Below, piece by piece: positions 19,430 through 29,589 of a DNA stretch of 64,000 nucleotides. The stretch's first letter is position 1; every line of letters starts with the position of its first letter. The stretch lies in contig CAJYTF010000034.1 of the NCBI GenBank assembly GCA_913777665.1, forward strand, positions 124,001-188,000. The letters are read 5' to 3'. A program made the translations under genes and the position numbers. Source of the DNA: an uncultured Myroides sp. Its GTDB lineage: Bacteria; Bacteroidota; Bacteroidia; Flavobacteriales; Flavobacteriaceae. The notes beneath the pieces were generated by a model. The model had not been told where the DNA came from. It worked only from the letters and a program-made list of their open reading frames with translations, and made no database searches.

Positions 19430-21787
19430 ATGAAAAATACTATACTCTTTTTAATGCTTTTATGTTGTACGCAGATTTGGGCACAGCAACAAAATATTAA
19501 AGGAACGGTTTATACAAAAGATGATATTCCTGTTTCATATTTAGAAATTAGAATTCTTGATGTTTCAAAAAACTATCAGCAATCGGTGGCGACAGATTCA
19601 CTGGGAATCTTCGAAATTATTACAGATCAGCCGGAAATTATTTTGGATATTAATGATGATTTTCATCAACCGTTTCAACAGCAAATTTCTACCGAAGATC
19701 AAAAAAATGGATTAAAACTGTATCTGATTCCGTTAGAAGAGCAACTATCAGAACTAACCATCAGCGTTAAACGTCCAAAAGTAAAACAGAAAATAGACCG
19801 TATGGTATTTGATGTTGAAAACAGCTCGTTAAGCAACTTAAATACGTGGGAAATTTTAAAACGAACGCCTAACATCACCGTTAAAAACAGCAGTTTGCAG
19901 GTACGCAATAACAGCAGTGTTTTGGTTACTATTAACGATAAAAGATGGATGATGTCATCGCAAGAACTACAAACTCTGTTAGAAAACACACCGGGTAACG
20001 AATTGCAGGCTATAGAAGTTATTACAAATCCGCCGGCACAGTACGAAGCATCGGGCGCTGCCATTGTAAATATCAAACTAAAACAGAACAAATTGTTGGG
20101 TTACAAAGGAACCCTTTTTGGCAAGTACGAGCAAAGTATGTATGCCAAAGGTGTAGCCGGAATAAGTAATTTTTACAATGTTGGGAAATGGAATTTTGCT
20201 GCAAGTTATTATCACGGTGGCGGAAATTACGTTCGTAAAAGCAAAGATTACGTTTTTTACGAAGAAGATGCTACAACTTGGCGAACCGTTACAAACCGCA
20301 AAGACACCAGCAAATCGCAGAACACATGGAATGCTATGATTGGTTATGAAAAAGATTCGTTAACCAGCTTTAATTTAGGAATTAACGGATTTTATCAGCC
20401 AAATTCGCACGGTTTATACAACATTCCAACCGTAATTACGAACAGCACAAACGATGTAATTTCGCAGTTTAATACGATTAATGATCATAACGAAAACAAC
20501 AACCAGATCAATGCGTATGCACAATTTCAGAAGAAAATAAACGATCATACTTTATCATCAACCGCACAATTTACCAACAATTCAAAAAACAAGTTTCAGG
20601 ATATCATCACTCAATATCCAACTTCAAGAAATCAATTTACGAATGATGAAGAAAGCAGTACGCAGGTTTTTGCCGTTCAGGTTGATGATTCTTACAAAAA
20701 AGACAAATTTATGTGGGACAACGGGTTAAAATTCAGCACCATTTCGTCTGATTTCACGATGCTCTTTTCTGATGATGAGAATGAAAATCTACAGTTGAAT
20801 CCCGATAAAAGCAACGATTTTAATTATACCGAAAAAAATTACGCGGCTTACAGCAGTTTTAGTTACGATTTGGAAAAGTGGTCTTTTAAAGCAGGTTTGC
20901 GTGCGGAATACACCGAATTAGAAGGAATTGTAAAGCAACCTGCCGATGTGAACAAACAATCGTACTTACAATTGTTTCCTACATTGTATGCGCAATATAA
21001 TTTTCAGAATTCGCACCAGTTGGGTATTTCGTACGGAAAAAGAATTACACGACCTTATTATTCGTGGTTAAATCCGGCAAAATCATATTACAACGAATTT
21101 TCTTATTTTCAGGGCGATCCACGTTTGCGACCAACCATTACGCACAATATCGAATTAAATTACAGTTTTAAAAATGCAATCATTACGTCGTATTACCGTT
21201 ACGAGAAATTTCCTGCAATGGAAATCAACTTTCAAATCCCCGAAACTAAAAATTTAATGTATCGATTCACCAATATAAAATCTGAAAATGCTGCCGGTTT
21301 ACAACTTTACAAAAACTTTGAAATTTCTGAAAAGTTATCTGTCGATTTTAGTACCAATACCGAATACCGCCAACAATACTTTTGGGATTTAAAAAACCAA
21401 TTGTACGAAAATAAAAAACTGACATTTAACGGAAGAACCAACGTACAGATTCAATTAAACCAAACTACCGACTGGGTTTTAAACGCGAGTTTCTTTTATT
21501 CGTCGCCAACCATTCAAGGAACTTTTAACATATCAAGTTTTTCAAGTACATCGTTACAAATGACGCGGAAGTTTTTTAGCAAGAAGTTGGATGCATCGAT
21601 TGCTTTTAACGATATTTTTTACAGTGAAAAAATGAAGATCAGTACAAAATACGCCAACCAGAACAATTACTTTTTAGACGCTGCCGACACTCGAAACTTT
21701 ATGATTACGTTACGCTATCAATTTGGAAACCAATCGTTGAAAACAGCTGAAAAAGTAGAAAAAACCGACGAACAAAACCGCTTATGA
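19430..21787 (+). CDS. TonB-dependent-receptor-like outer-membrane beta-barrel protein
   Basis: Signal peptide, carboxypeptidase-regulatory-like N-domain, plug-like VITNPPAQYEASGAAIVNIKLKQ, long beta-barrel. Confidence 0.88.
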   Translation: MKNTILFLMLLCCTQIWAQQQNIKGTVYTKDDIPVSYLEIRILDVSKNYQQSVATDSLGIFEIITDQPEIILDINDDFHQPFQQQISTEDQKNGLKLYLIPLEEQLSELTISVKRPKVKQKIDRMVFDVENSSLSNLNTWEILKRTPNITVKNSSLQVRNNSSVLVTINDKRWMMSSQELQTLLENTPGNELQAIEVITNPPAQYEASGAAIVNIKLKQNKLLGYKGTLFGKYEQSMYAKGVAGISNFYNVGKWNFAASYYHGGGNYVRKSKDYVFYEEDATTWRTVTNRKDTSKSQNTWNAMIGYEKDSLTSFNLGINGFYQPNSHGLYNIPTVITNSTNDVISQFNTINDHNENNNQINAYAQFQKKINDHTLSSTAQFTNNSKNKFQDIITQYPTSRNQFTNDEESSTQVFAVQVDDSYKKDKFMWDNGLKFSTISSDFTMLFSDDENENLQLNPDKSNDFNYTEKNYAAYSSFSYDLEKWSFKAGLRAEYTELEGIVKQPADVNKQSYLQLFPTLYAQYNFQNSHQLGISYGKRITRPYYSWLNPAKSYYNEFSYFQGDPRLRPTITHNIELNYSFKNAIITSYYRYEKFPAMEINFQIPETKNLMYRFTNIKSENAAGLQLYKNFEISEKLSVDFSTNTEYRQQYFWDLKNQLYENKKLTFNGRTNVQIQLNQTTDWVLNASFFYSSPTIQGTFNISSFSSTSLQMTRKFFSKKLDASIAFNDIFYSEKMKISTKYANQNNYFLDAADTRNFMITLRYQFGNQSLKTAEKVEKTDEQNRL

Positions 21788-21814
21788 TTACATTTTTTTA
21801 GAATTAGTTAATTG

Positions 21815-21843
21815 AAAAAGCCACTCAATTGAGTGGCTTTTTG
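21815..21843. terminator. Bidirectional terminator between convergent genes
   Basis: aaaaagccactcaattgagtggcttttt. Confidence 0.85.
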
Positions 21844-22497
21844 TTATTTATTCAATAAAATAGCATCGATTACATAGTTGTAATTCAACAGATCGCGATC
21901 TTCTTCGTTATAAATTCGTTCCCATTTAAATTCTGGCAGAAAAATGCGGGTAGCTGCTTTTCCATTCCAATCAACTTTTAAATTGTGTTTTTCTAAAACT
22001 TCCACAATTTTTTTGGCAATTTCTCTGCTAACCACATCGCTTACGTTGTCTATTTTCTGAAAACTAATGTACAAACCTTCGCCACGAACGGCACGTTCCA
22101 TATCCTGACCATGGTAAAAACAGTATCCTTCCGATTTTTCGTCGTTATCAATCAAAGTACGCTCTACTTCAGTAACCTCATATTCACCGTCATCATTGGT
22201 AAATCCTGTATAATGAAGGGCAATAATTTTAGATTCTGCCAATTCATCAAAAGCCGCAATTAAACGATTGGTTTGTGTATCATCGCCCCAAGATTCACTT
22301 TCTTTTAAAAGTTCCTCGTTCACACGATCAATCTGTTCGTATGCCCAATCTTCGGAAATTTCGTCTTCAAAACCATTATCTTCAATTTCTTCGATAATAT
22401 TGTTCTGAATATCCTCTAAACTGTAAAATCCGGAACGTACCTGCGTGTAAATAGAATCAAAAATAAATTGCTGATCTTCAGACATACTCTGTTTCAT
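21844..22497 (-). CDS. Hypothetical protein (DUF6891-like)
   Basis: 217-aa acidic ORF; ALHYTGFTNDDGEYEV...GYCFYHGQDMERAV; family assignment tentative. Confidence 0.6.
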   Translation of the reverse strand: MKQSMSEDQQFIFDSIYTQVRSGFYSLEDIQNNIIEEIEDNGFEDEISEDWAYEQIDRVNEELLKESESWGDDTQTNRLIAAFDELAESKIIALHYTGFTNDDGEYEVTEVERTLIDNDEKSEGYCFYHGQDMERAVRGEGLYISFQKIDNVSDVVSREIAKKIVEVLEKHNLKVDWNGKAATRIFLPEFKWERIYNEEDRDLLNYNYVIDAILLNK

Positions 22498-22689
22498 ATT
22501 AAATGTGCTTTTTAGCCTTTTAAGTATTTTAAATTTTTAATAGTACGAATATATTAATTCCATTTAAATTTTATACACCGCCTATTAATTTTTTATGTTT
22601 TTTTTCTAATTAATACAAATGATAACGTTAAAACAACACAGCCTTTAAAAGAAGTTTATTTGGGAAAGGCGGTTTTGTAAAGTAAGCAC

Positions 22690-22697
22690 TACCTTTG
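22690..22697 (+). promoter_or_regulatory. Bacteroidota -7 element TACCTTTG upstream of the MFS gene
   Basis: TAnnTTTG match 20 bp before the ATG. Confidence 0.5.
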
Positions 22698-22717
22698 CAA
22701 ATTGATATTTTAAGATA

Positions 22718-23866
22718 ATGAATAAAGGATTAATTGCTTTGGCATTTGGCGGATTAGCCATTGGTATGACCGAATTTACCATGATGGGAATTTTGCAGGA
22801 TATTGCCAAAGACCAGCAGATTGAAATTACCCAGGCAGCTCATTTTATTGCGTTGTATGCATTAGGTGTTGTGGTTGGCGCACCTATTTTAACCATTTTT
22901 ACAGGAAAGATCGCTCCGAAAAAAGTGTTGCTGCTATTAATGTTACTTTTTATAGTTTTCAACGGATTGTTTGCTATTGCACCCGAATACAATACTTTAG
23001 CTATTAGCCGATTTATGTCGGGCTTGCCACACGGCGCTTTCTTTGGAGTAGGATCGGTAGTTGCTGCACAATTGGTTCAAAAAGGAAAAGAAGCACAGGC
23101 AATTGCCTTTATGTTCACCGGTATGACCATTGCAAATTTAGCCGGTGTTCCGCTTGGCACCTACATTGGGCATCATTATTCGTGGCGAATTACCTACGGA
23201 ATTATTGCCGCTTTAGGATTAATCACCATTGCAAGCATTTACTTTTGGTTGCCAAATATGAACAACAAGGCAAACGGCGATTTAAAACAGCAGCTTTCGT
23301 ACTTTAAACAGGCAAAGGCTTGGTTAATTGTTGCTGTTATTTCTATTGGAACAGGCGGATTGTTTTCGTGGATTACCTACATTTCGCCAATGGTTACGAA
23401 AGTGGGCGATTTAAATGAAGACCGAGTTCCGTTTATTATGATATTGGTTGGATTGGGAATGTTCTTCGGGAACATTTTAGGCGGAAAACTGGCAGATACC
23501 ATTTCTCCGACAAAAGCAGCGATTGCTTGTTTTACCACGATGGCACTTACTTTAGTTACGGTTTACTTCACGGCACACATTACATCGTTAGCTTATGTAA
23601 TGGCATTTGTTACGGGATTGGTTGCTTTTACCATTGGATCTCCGTTGCAAATGATGCTGATTACATCGGCAAAAGGATCCGAAAATATTGCAGCTGCAGC
23701 CGGTCAGGCAAGTTTTAACATTGGTAATACTTTAGGAGCTTATTTAGGCGGAATCCCAATCACACTTGGTTATGCCTATAATTCGCCGGTGCTGGTTGGT
23801 GTGGGTATGGCTGGTATTGGTGCGATGCTTGCTACTGTTTATTTGAAAAGATATTTGGCACGATAA
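22718..23866 (+). CDS. MFS transporter (AraJ/sugar-efflux-like)
   Basis: 12-TM MFS; GMTEFTMMGILQDIA, SRFMSGLPHGAFFGVGSVVA. Confidence 0.88.
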   Translation: MNKGLIALAFGGLAIGMTEFTMMGILQDIAKDQQIEITQAAHFIALYALGVVVGAPILTIFTGKIAPKKVLLLLMLLFIVFNGLFAIAPEYNTLAISRFMSGLPHGAFFGVGSVVAAQLVQKGKEAQAIAFMFTGMTIANLAGVPLGTYIGHHYSWRITYGIIAALGLITIASIYFWLPNMNNKANGDLKQQLSYFKQAKAWLIVAVISIGTGGLFSWITYISPMVTKVGDLNEDRVPFIMILVGLGMFFGNILGGKLADTISPTKAAIACFTTMALTLVTVYFTAHITSLAYVMAFVTGLVAFTIGSPLQMMLITSAKGSENIAAAAGQASFNIGNTLGAYLGGIPITLGYAYNSPVLVGVGMAGIGAMLATVYLKRYLAR

Positions 23867-23997
23867 AATACACTTTTTGTAGAAAAAATAAACATATTTT
23901 ACGTTTTCTGTAATTTAAATACGGTTTAATTAGCGATATATCAGCAGTGGCACAATGCTTGTTTTAAGTTAAGTGTAACAATAATATTTTAAGAGCT

Positions 23998-24372
23998 ATG
24001 AAAAGTATTTTAAAGATTTTCGGAATTTTATGTTTATCAATCTTTGTTTTTACAGCATGTAGTGATGATGACGATCCAGCAAACAACGATTTTTTTGTTG
24101 GCAGATACAACGGTAAAGTAACATTTGCCAACGGCGACGAAAGTAAATCGAACGATAACGGACACGTACAAGTTGTAAAAGTAGGCGATAAATACAACTT
24201 CTTATTTTCGGACAGTATCCCGGATATTACCGGAATTGAAATTGAGAAAAATGATAATACCGCAGTAATGATTGGTTCTAACGAAACACATTACATAAGA
24301 ATTACAGCAAGTAAATTAACCATGCTGTATTTAAAAGATGGTGCAACTTGGACAGCAGATGCTAATAGATAA
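23998..24372 (+). CDS. Small predicted lipoprotein
   Basis: Lipobox FVFTACSDDDDP. Confidence 0.7.
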   Translation: MKSILKIFGILCLSIFVFTACSDDDDPANNDFFVGRYNGKVTFANGDESKSNDNGHVQVVKVGDKYNFLFSDSIPDITGIEIEKNDNTAVMIGSNETHYIRITASKLTMLYLKDGATWTADANR

Positions 24373-24482
24373 AATAAATAGTATTTTTTTTAAGAGTCAT
24401 ATTTTTTAATATGGCTCTTTTTTTTATATTTACTCAATTTATTAAGTTATTTTTAACATATTTTCTACTAAACACTACATTT

Positions 24483-27400
24483 ATGAAAAACAGATATTTA
24501 GCTTTTTTGGCTATAATCTCTCTACCTTCATTTGGTCAGACCTATTCGGCTGAAGAGTTTATCTCTACTGGAATCCAACAACATCAAGAGGAGTCTTACG
24601 ATAAAGCAATAGAAACTTTTAAAAAAGTAAACTTAAGCGATCCCAAATATTTAACTGCGCAATATGAAATCATAAATTCACTTGTTGCTCAGAAAAATTT
24701 CGAAGAAGCGCTAATACTTTCTTCCAAACTTTATAATGACAAAAAATTTACAGAACTTCCTGAATTACTTGCATTACATGGAATTGTATTAAGTGAAAAC
24801 AATAAATTGGAAGAAGCTTTAAAAACCTTTGATTTTGGGTTGGAACGTCAGCCTCTATCAGCACATTTATTAGCAAATAAGGCAGTTGTGCTTCGCAAAC
24901 AAAACAAGAATCAGGAAGCCTTAGATATTTATAAAAAAATTATTTCAATTGATCCCACACATACAAGTGCTGTTTACAATTTAGGAATTATGGCTCTTGA
25001 AGACGGTAAAATTGTAGAAGGAAGTATGGCGTTAATGACCTACCTTATGTTTGAACCTCTTACCGGAACATCTGCAAATGCATTGGTTGCCTTAAATAAA
25101 AAATACCACCAGAACTATTCAAACAAACCAAAGTTAAAATATTCTGAATCGGGAGATAATTTTAAAGAGCTGGAAGAATTGTTAAATGCCCAAGTGCAGT
25201 ATCACCAAAACTTTTCCTTGAAAATAGGAATTGATGATGTTGCAACAAGAAATATGCCGGCAATAGTTGATTATTTTGAAACACACGAAATAAAAGACGG
25301 CTATTTTGAGAATCAATTTGGTAAAAATTTTAAAGAAATTGCAACTGCCGGTCAAACTAAAAATTATCTTTATTTCTCATTGGCATCTGTAAGTGCTAAT
25401 TTTGAAAAAGAGTATAATAAAAATGAAAAAGAGTTAAAAAATTATATTGATAATTTTCTAACTACTAAAATTTCAGAGCAATACTTTATAAGTTATCGGG
25501 AAGGTAAGAAATATAAAATCTTTAGAGAAAACAGTGAAAAAGTTATACTACCACTTAATCAGAAAAACGAATTAGAAGGAATTGGTATTGTAGAAAATCT
25601 TTTAGGAACAAAAAAAGCAGATATTACCTACAAAAACAACAACCTTAACGGTATAAAAAATTATTACGATCCGAACGGAAACCTTAGTCTTTCAGAAAAT
25701 TATTTAGATGGAGAAATAACAGGCGCAGTAAAAGATTATATTTTAGACAATAAGCTTATTTTAGATATAGAATCTAAAAACGGTAAAGCAAACGGCAAAT
25801 ACACTACTTATTACCCAACATCGGGCAAAAACTGTGAAGGTACTTATGTAGACGATTTTTATGATGGGCTGTCAGAATGCTTTTTCCCAGACGGTACTAA
25901 AAGAATTATTGCTAATTATAAAAATGGTAATTTCAACGGCGAGTACAAACGTTTTAACGAAACCGGAACTTTAGTATTACACACAAACTACACAGAGAAT
26001 GAGATTGATGGTGATTTTCTTGAATATTACGACAACGGCAATTTAAAAGTAGAATCTAAATATATTAAAGGCAAACCTTTAACTTATACAACCTATCATC
26101 CCAACAAAAAAGTAGAAAACCAAATTACTTATCAAGATCATAAAATTGTTTCCAGCGAGCTTTTTTCTGTTGATGGAAAATTACTTGAAAAAGAAAATTA
26201 TGATGCAAAAGAGAATTTAATTTCTGCAGAAAGCTTTGATGAAAGCGGACATAAATATCAAACACACTTTTTCAAGAATGGAAAATACAGCAATTCAGAG
26301 TTTCAATTTACAAACGCACCTGTCTTAAAAAACAAAGATAAAACGCAGTATCAAAATTACAATGCATTAGGAAACCTTATTGCAGAAGGATCGTTCGAAA
26401 AAAGTAAACCTGTTGGCGAATGGAACTATTATGACGAGTTAGGATATTTAAAAAGTAAAACAACTTTTGACAACGATGGAAATTATCTAAAAGTTGAAGC
26501 ATTCTTAAACAACGGTCAAAAAGATTATAAAATTTCTTACAAAGAAAATCTTTACAATGGTTTGTTTGAAGATTTTTGGAACAACAAAATAAAATACACA
26601 CAATACTATGATGAGAATGGCTTAAACGGTCCGGAAATTTTGTACTACGATAATGGTAAAGTTTATACAAACTCATTTTACGCAAGCAATAATTTAGAAA
26701 ACGAAAAATATATTTACACTCAAAATCAAAAGCTTTATCGTAAAGATATATTAAGTACTAACTTAACAGTGGCTTCTACATTTTATTTGTTAGATACCCC
26801 AATAACTTTTGAATATGCTGAAAAAAACGGAAAGTTCACCATTAAAGAAACTGCAGCAATTTCTAAAACGTTTGAACTAAAGAACGGACAATTACACGGA
26901 ACTTCAACAAAGCAAGCAGGTAGTTTAGTGTTGAACAAAGAAAACTATGTAAATAACGTATTGCACGGAAAACAAATTTATAATGCCCCTACCGGCAAAC
27001 CTATTATTGAAACAGATTATTTTACAGGTAAACGCCACGGTATATCTAAGCAATACGATCATTTGGGCAATCCTATTATAAACTCGCAGTTTGAATGGGG
27101 TAAAGAAAATGCGGTAAGAATAGTTTTTATTCCGGGAATTAATAAAAAATCTAACGAAATAAATTTTATTAACGACCAACGCCACGGAACAAATACCATT
27201 TTTGGAACAAATGGCGAAACACTTGCCGTTATTCATTATTATTATGATACACCTACAAGCTATCAAACGGTTGATAAAAAGGGTAAATTATCAGACAAAA
27301 TACCATTTACAAAAGAAATTAATAAAATTGAATCACATTATAAAAACGGAAATAAGGCATTAGAAATTAATTTGAAAAACTTTTTATACAATGGTGATTA

Positions 27401-27686
27401 CAAGTTAAATTTTGAAGACGGATCTTTAGCATACCATGTTCAATATAATTTCGGCAGATTAAATGGCAGTCAACTTATTAATTACGAAAATGGTCAGCGT
27501 TATATGCAAACATCGTTTATAAATGGTAGACAAGAAGGAAATACCATCTACTTTGATAAAAACGGAGACAAACTGATTGAAGCCAATTATTCTGAAGATG
27601 AACTTCACGGAAACTATAAAATTTATGAAAACAATAAAATTAAACATAACTATACCCTTGATTCAGATATTTTGGTGGCGCTTTAG
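24483..27686 (+). CDS. Secreted TPR + MORN/YwqK-like repeat protein
   Basis: Signal peptide at MKNRYLAFLAIISLPSFGQ; TPR N-terminus; many (Y/F)xNGxxxGxxxxY repeats. Confidence 0.8.
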   Translation: MKNRYLAFLAIISLPSFGQTYSAEEFISTGIQQHQEESYDKAIETFKKVNLSDPKYLTAQYEIINSLVAQKNFEEALILSSKLYNDKKFTELPELLALHGIVLSENNKLEEALKTFDFGLERQPLSAHLLANKAVVLRKQNKNQEALDIYKKIISIDPTHTSAVYNLGIMALEDGKIVEGSMALMTYLMFEPLTGTSANALVALNKKYHQNYSNKPKLKYSESGDNFKELEELLNAQVQYHQNFSLKIGIDDVATRNMPAIVDYFETHEIKDGYFENQFGKNFKEIATAGQTKNYLYFSLASVSANFEKEYNKNEKELKNYIDNFLTTKISEQYFISYREGKKYKIFRENSEKVILPLNQKNELEGIGIVENLLGTKKADITYKNNNLNGIKNYYDPNGNLSLSENYLDGEITGAVKDYILDNKLILDIESKNGKANGKYTTYYPTSGKNCEGTYVDDFYDGLSECFFPDGTKRIIANYKNGNFNGEYKRFNETGTLVLHTNYTENEIDGDFLEYYDNGNLKVESKYIKGKPLTYTTYHPNKKVENQITYQDHKIVSSELFSVDGKLLEKENYDAKENLISAESFDESGHKYQTHFFKNGKYSNSEFQFTNAPVLKNKDKTQYQNYNALGNLIAEGSFEKSKPVGEWNYYDELGYLKSKTTFDNDGNYLKVEAFLNNGQKDYKISYKENLYNGLFEDFWNNKIKYTQYYDENGLNGPEILYYDNGKVYTNSFYASNNLENEKYIYTQNQKLYRKDILSTNLTVASTFYLLDTPITFEYAEKNGKFTIKETAAISKTFELKNGQLHGTSTKQAGSLVLNKENYVNNVLHGKQIYNAPTGKPIIETDYFTGKRHGISKQYDHLGNPIINSQFEWGKENAVRIVFIPGINKKSNEINFINDQRHGTNTIFGTNGETLAVIHYYYDTPTSYQTVDKKGKLSDKIPFTKEINKIESHYKNGNKALEINLKNFLYNGDYKLNFEDGSLAYHVQYNFGRLNGSQLINYENGQRYMQTSFINGRQEGNTIYFDKNGDKLIEANYSEDELHGNYKIYENNKIKHNYTLDSDILVAL

Positions 27687-29589
27687 CTTAACTGTTTTAT
27701 TGTTATCAGGATTTTTTTGTAATGCACAGCCTGTTTCCAACTTGCAACAAAAATATCCGGGACAATCAGAAATTGTAACAGATTATGTAGAACATTATCA
27801 TATAGATGTCAACAAAAACAATCAGTTGGTTATCTCACAAGACAATCATGAAGAGTCTATGATTATTAGTGACAAAGGTGGATTTAGTGCCGTAGAAAGC
27901 ATTGTTTTCTCTGATCTTTCACCAATAAAATCATACGAAGCTTACACGATAAACACTATAAACGGCAAACAAAAAAAAACCGACGTTGTGCATATTGCAG
28001 ATAAAAAACTAGACCGCCAAAGTGTTTTTGATAGCGATGTAAAGCTTAAAACCTTTAATTATGCCAATCTAACAAATGGCAGCAAGAAAGTTTTAAAATA
28101 TAAAATTGAATTTGCTGATCCTTTTTTATTGCATAGATTCATGTTTGCAACAGGTTATGTAAACGAAAAAAGAACCTTAAAAATAAGTCACCCGGAAACT
28201 GTAAAAATAGATTATAGGTTGTTTAATATTGATAAAAATGCGTTGGATATTAGTACCGAATCTAAAAAAGGCATTACTACCATAACATTAAAAAAGGAAA
28301 ACATACCTGCTATGAAAAGCGACGGAGGTGCTGCCGGAAATATGTATGAAGCTCCTCACCTTCACTTTTGGATTTCAGAATACAAAACCAAAGATCAACT
28401 GATACCTGTTTTAGGATCTGTAGATAAACTATATGCGTACTATCGCAACTTTATATTAAAAATAAACCAAAAAGAAAGTCATGATTTAAAAGCATTTACT
28501 TTAGATCTTACAAAAAACTGTACTACCGATGATGAAAAAATGAAAACCATTTTTAAGTGGGTTCAAAAAAACATTAAATATGTAGCGTTTGAAAGTGGTT
28601 ATGAAGGCTTTATTCCCAGAGAAGCAACAATGATTTTTGAACGAAAATTTGGAGATTGTAAAGATATGACAAGCATTATTACCGAAATGGCTAAATATGT
28701 GAATGTACCAAATGTAAATTTTACTTGGATTGGCACGCGCGAATTACCTTACACCTATCAGCAACTTCCAACTCCTGCGGTAGATAATCACATGATTGCT
28801 ACATATATTAAAGACGGAAAAAAAATATACCTTGATGCAACAGATGCAAATGTGCCATTTGGTATGCCTTCCGGTTTTATTCAAGGTAAAGAAGCGCTTA
28901 TTGCACAAGGCAGTTCGTACATTATAGCAACAGTTCCAGAAGTTGACGCACAATTAAACAACATTACAGACGTAACTGATATTTCATTATCAGAGCAAAA
29001 AATTATTGGCAAAGGCACGTACGCAGCAAACGGTTTAGTTGCAACACAATATCGCAATGTAATTGGTGATAACACGCGCCATAGAAAAGAGTATGTTTTT
29101 TCTTTGTTAGAAAAAGGAAATAACAAGTTTAAGCTTTCTGATTTTACCGAAAAAGATTTCGACAATAATGAGCAACCTTATACCATAACTTATAATTTTG
29201 AATTAGACAATTATATAGTGAGTTCTGGTGACGAAATGTATGTAAACCTTACATTAGATAAGCCTTTTCAAAACGATGTTTTTGAGCCTACCCGTTCACA
29301 AACATTCAGCCACAATTTTTTAAGCAATCAGTCATACCGTGTTACACTAAACATTTCGGAAGGAACCAAAGTAACACATTTACCAGAAAACGCTTCTTTT
29401 TCAAACGATTTAATAGCTTTTAATTTTAGCTATTCTAAAAAAGAAACCACGGTAGAACTAAATTACAATATTCAAATAAAACAAATGTTAATTGCACCTC
29501 AGCAATTTGCGTTATGGAACGAATCATTAAAAAGACTAAAAGAAAATTATTTAGAAACCATTATAATCAAAAAAAATGACAAAAATTAA
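27625..29589 (+). CDS. DUF3857 + transglutaminase-like protein (catalytic residues present)
   Basis: RKFGDCKDMTSI (Cys), DNHMIATY (His), YLDATD (Asp); start at 27625 preferred over 27577. Confidence 0.85.
   Translation: MKTIKLNITIPLIQIFWWRFSLTVLLLSGFFCNAQPVSNLQQKYPGQSEIVTDYVEHYHIDVNKNNQLVISQDNHEESMIISDKGGFSAVESIVFSDLSPIKSYEAYTINTINGKQKKTDVVHIADKKLDRQSVFDSDVKLKTFNYANLTNGSKKVLKYKIEFADPFLLHRFMFATGYVNEKRTLKISHPETVKIDYRLFNIDKNALDISTESKKGITTITLKKENIPAMKSDGGAAGNMYEAPHLHFWISEYKTKDQLIPVLGSVDKLYAYYRNFILKINQKESHDLKAFTLDLTKNCTTDDEKMKTIFKWVQKNIKYVAFESGYEGFIPREATMIFERKFGDCKDMTSIITEMAKYVNVPNVNFTWIGTRELPYTYQQLPTPAVDNHMIATYIKDGKKIYLDATDANVPFGMPSGFIQGKEALIAQGSSYIIATVPEVDAQLNNITDVTDISLSEQKIIGKGTYAANGLVATQYRNVIGDNTRHRKEYVFSLLEKGNNKFKLSDFTEKDFDNNEQPYTITYNFELDNYIVSSGDEMYVNLTLDKPFQNDVFEPTRSQTFSHNFLSNQSYRVTLNISEGTKVTHLPENASFSNDLIAFNFSYSKKETTVELNYNIQIKQMLIAPQQFALWNESLKRLKENYLETIIIKKNDKN

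Noticed and set aside
19699-20091. 130-aa antisense ORF in the TonB-receptor-like gene
   Set aside because: Fully within a long conserved CDS on the other strand; no homology recognised
24483-27686. Toxin-antitoxin antitoxin (YwqK family label)
   Set aside because: The repeats are MORN/YwqK-like, but there is no adjacent YwqJ-type deaminase toxin and the protein is a large secreted TPR fusion, so a TA role is unsupported
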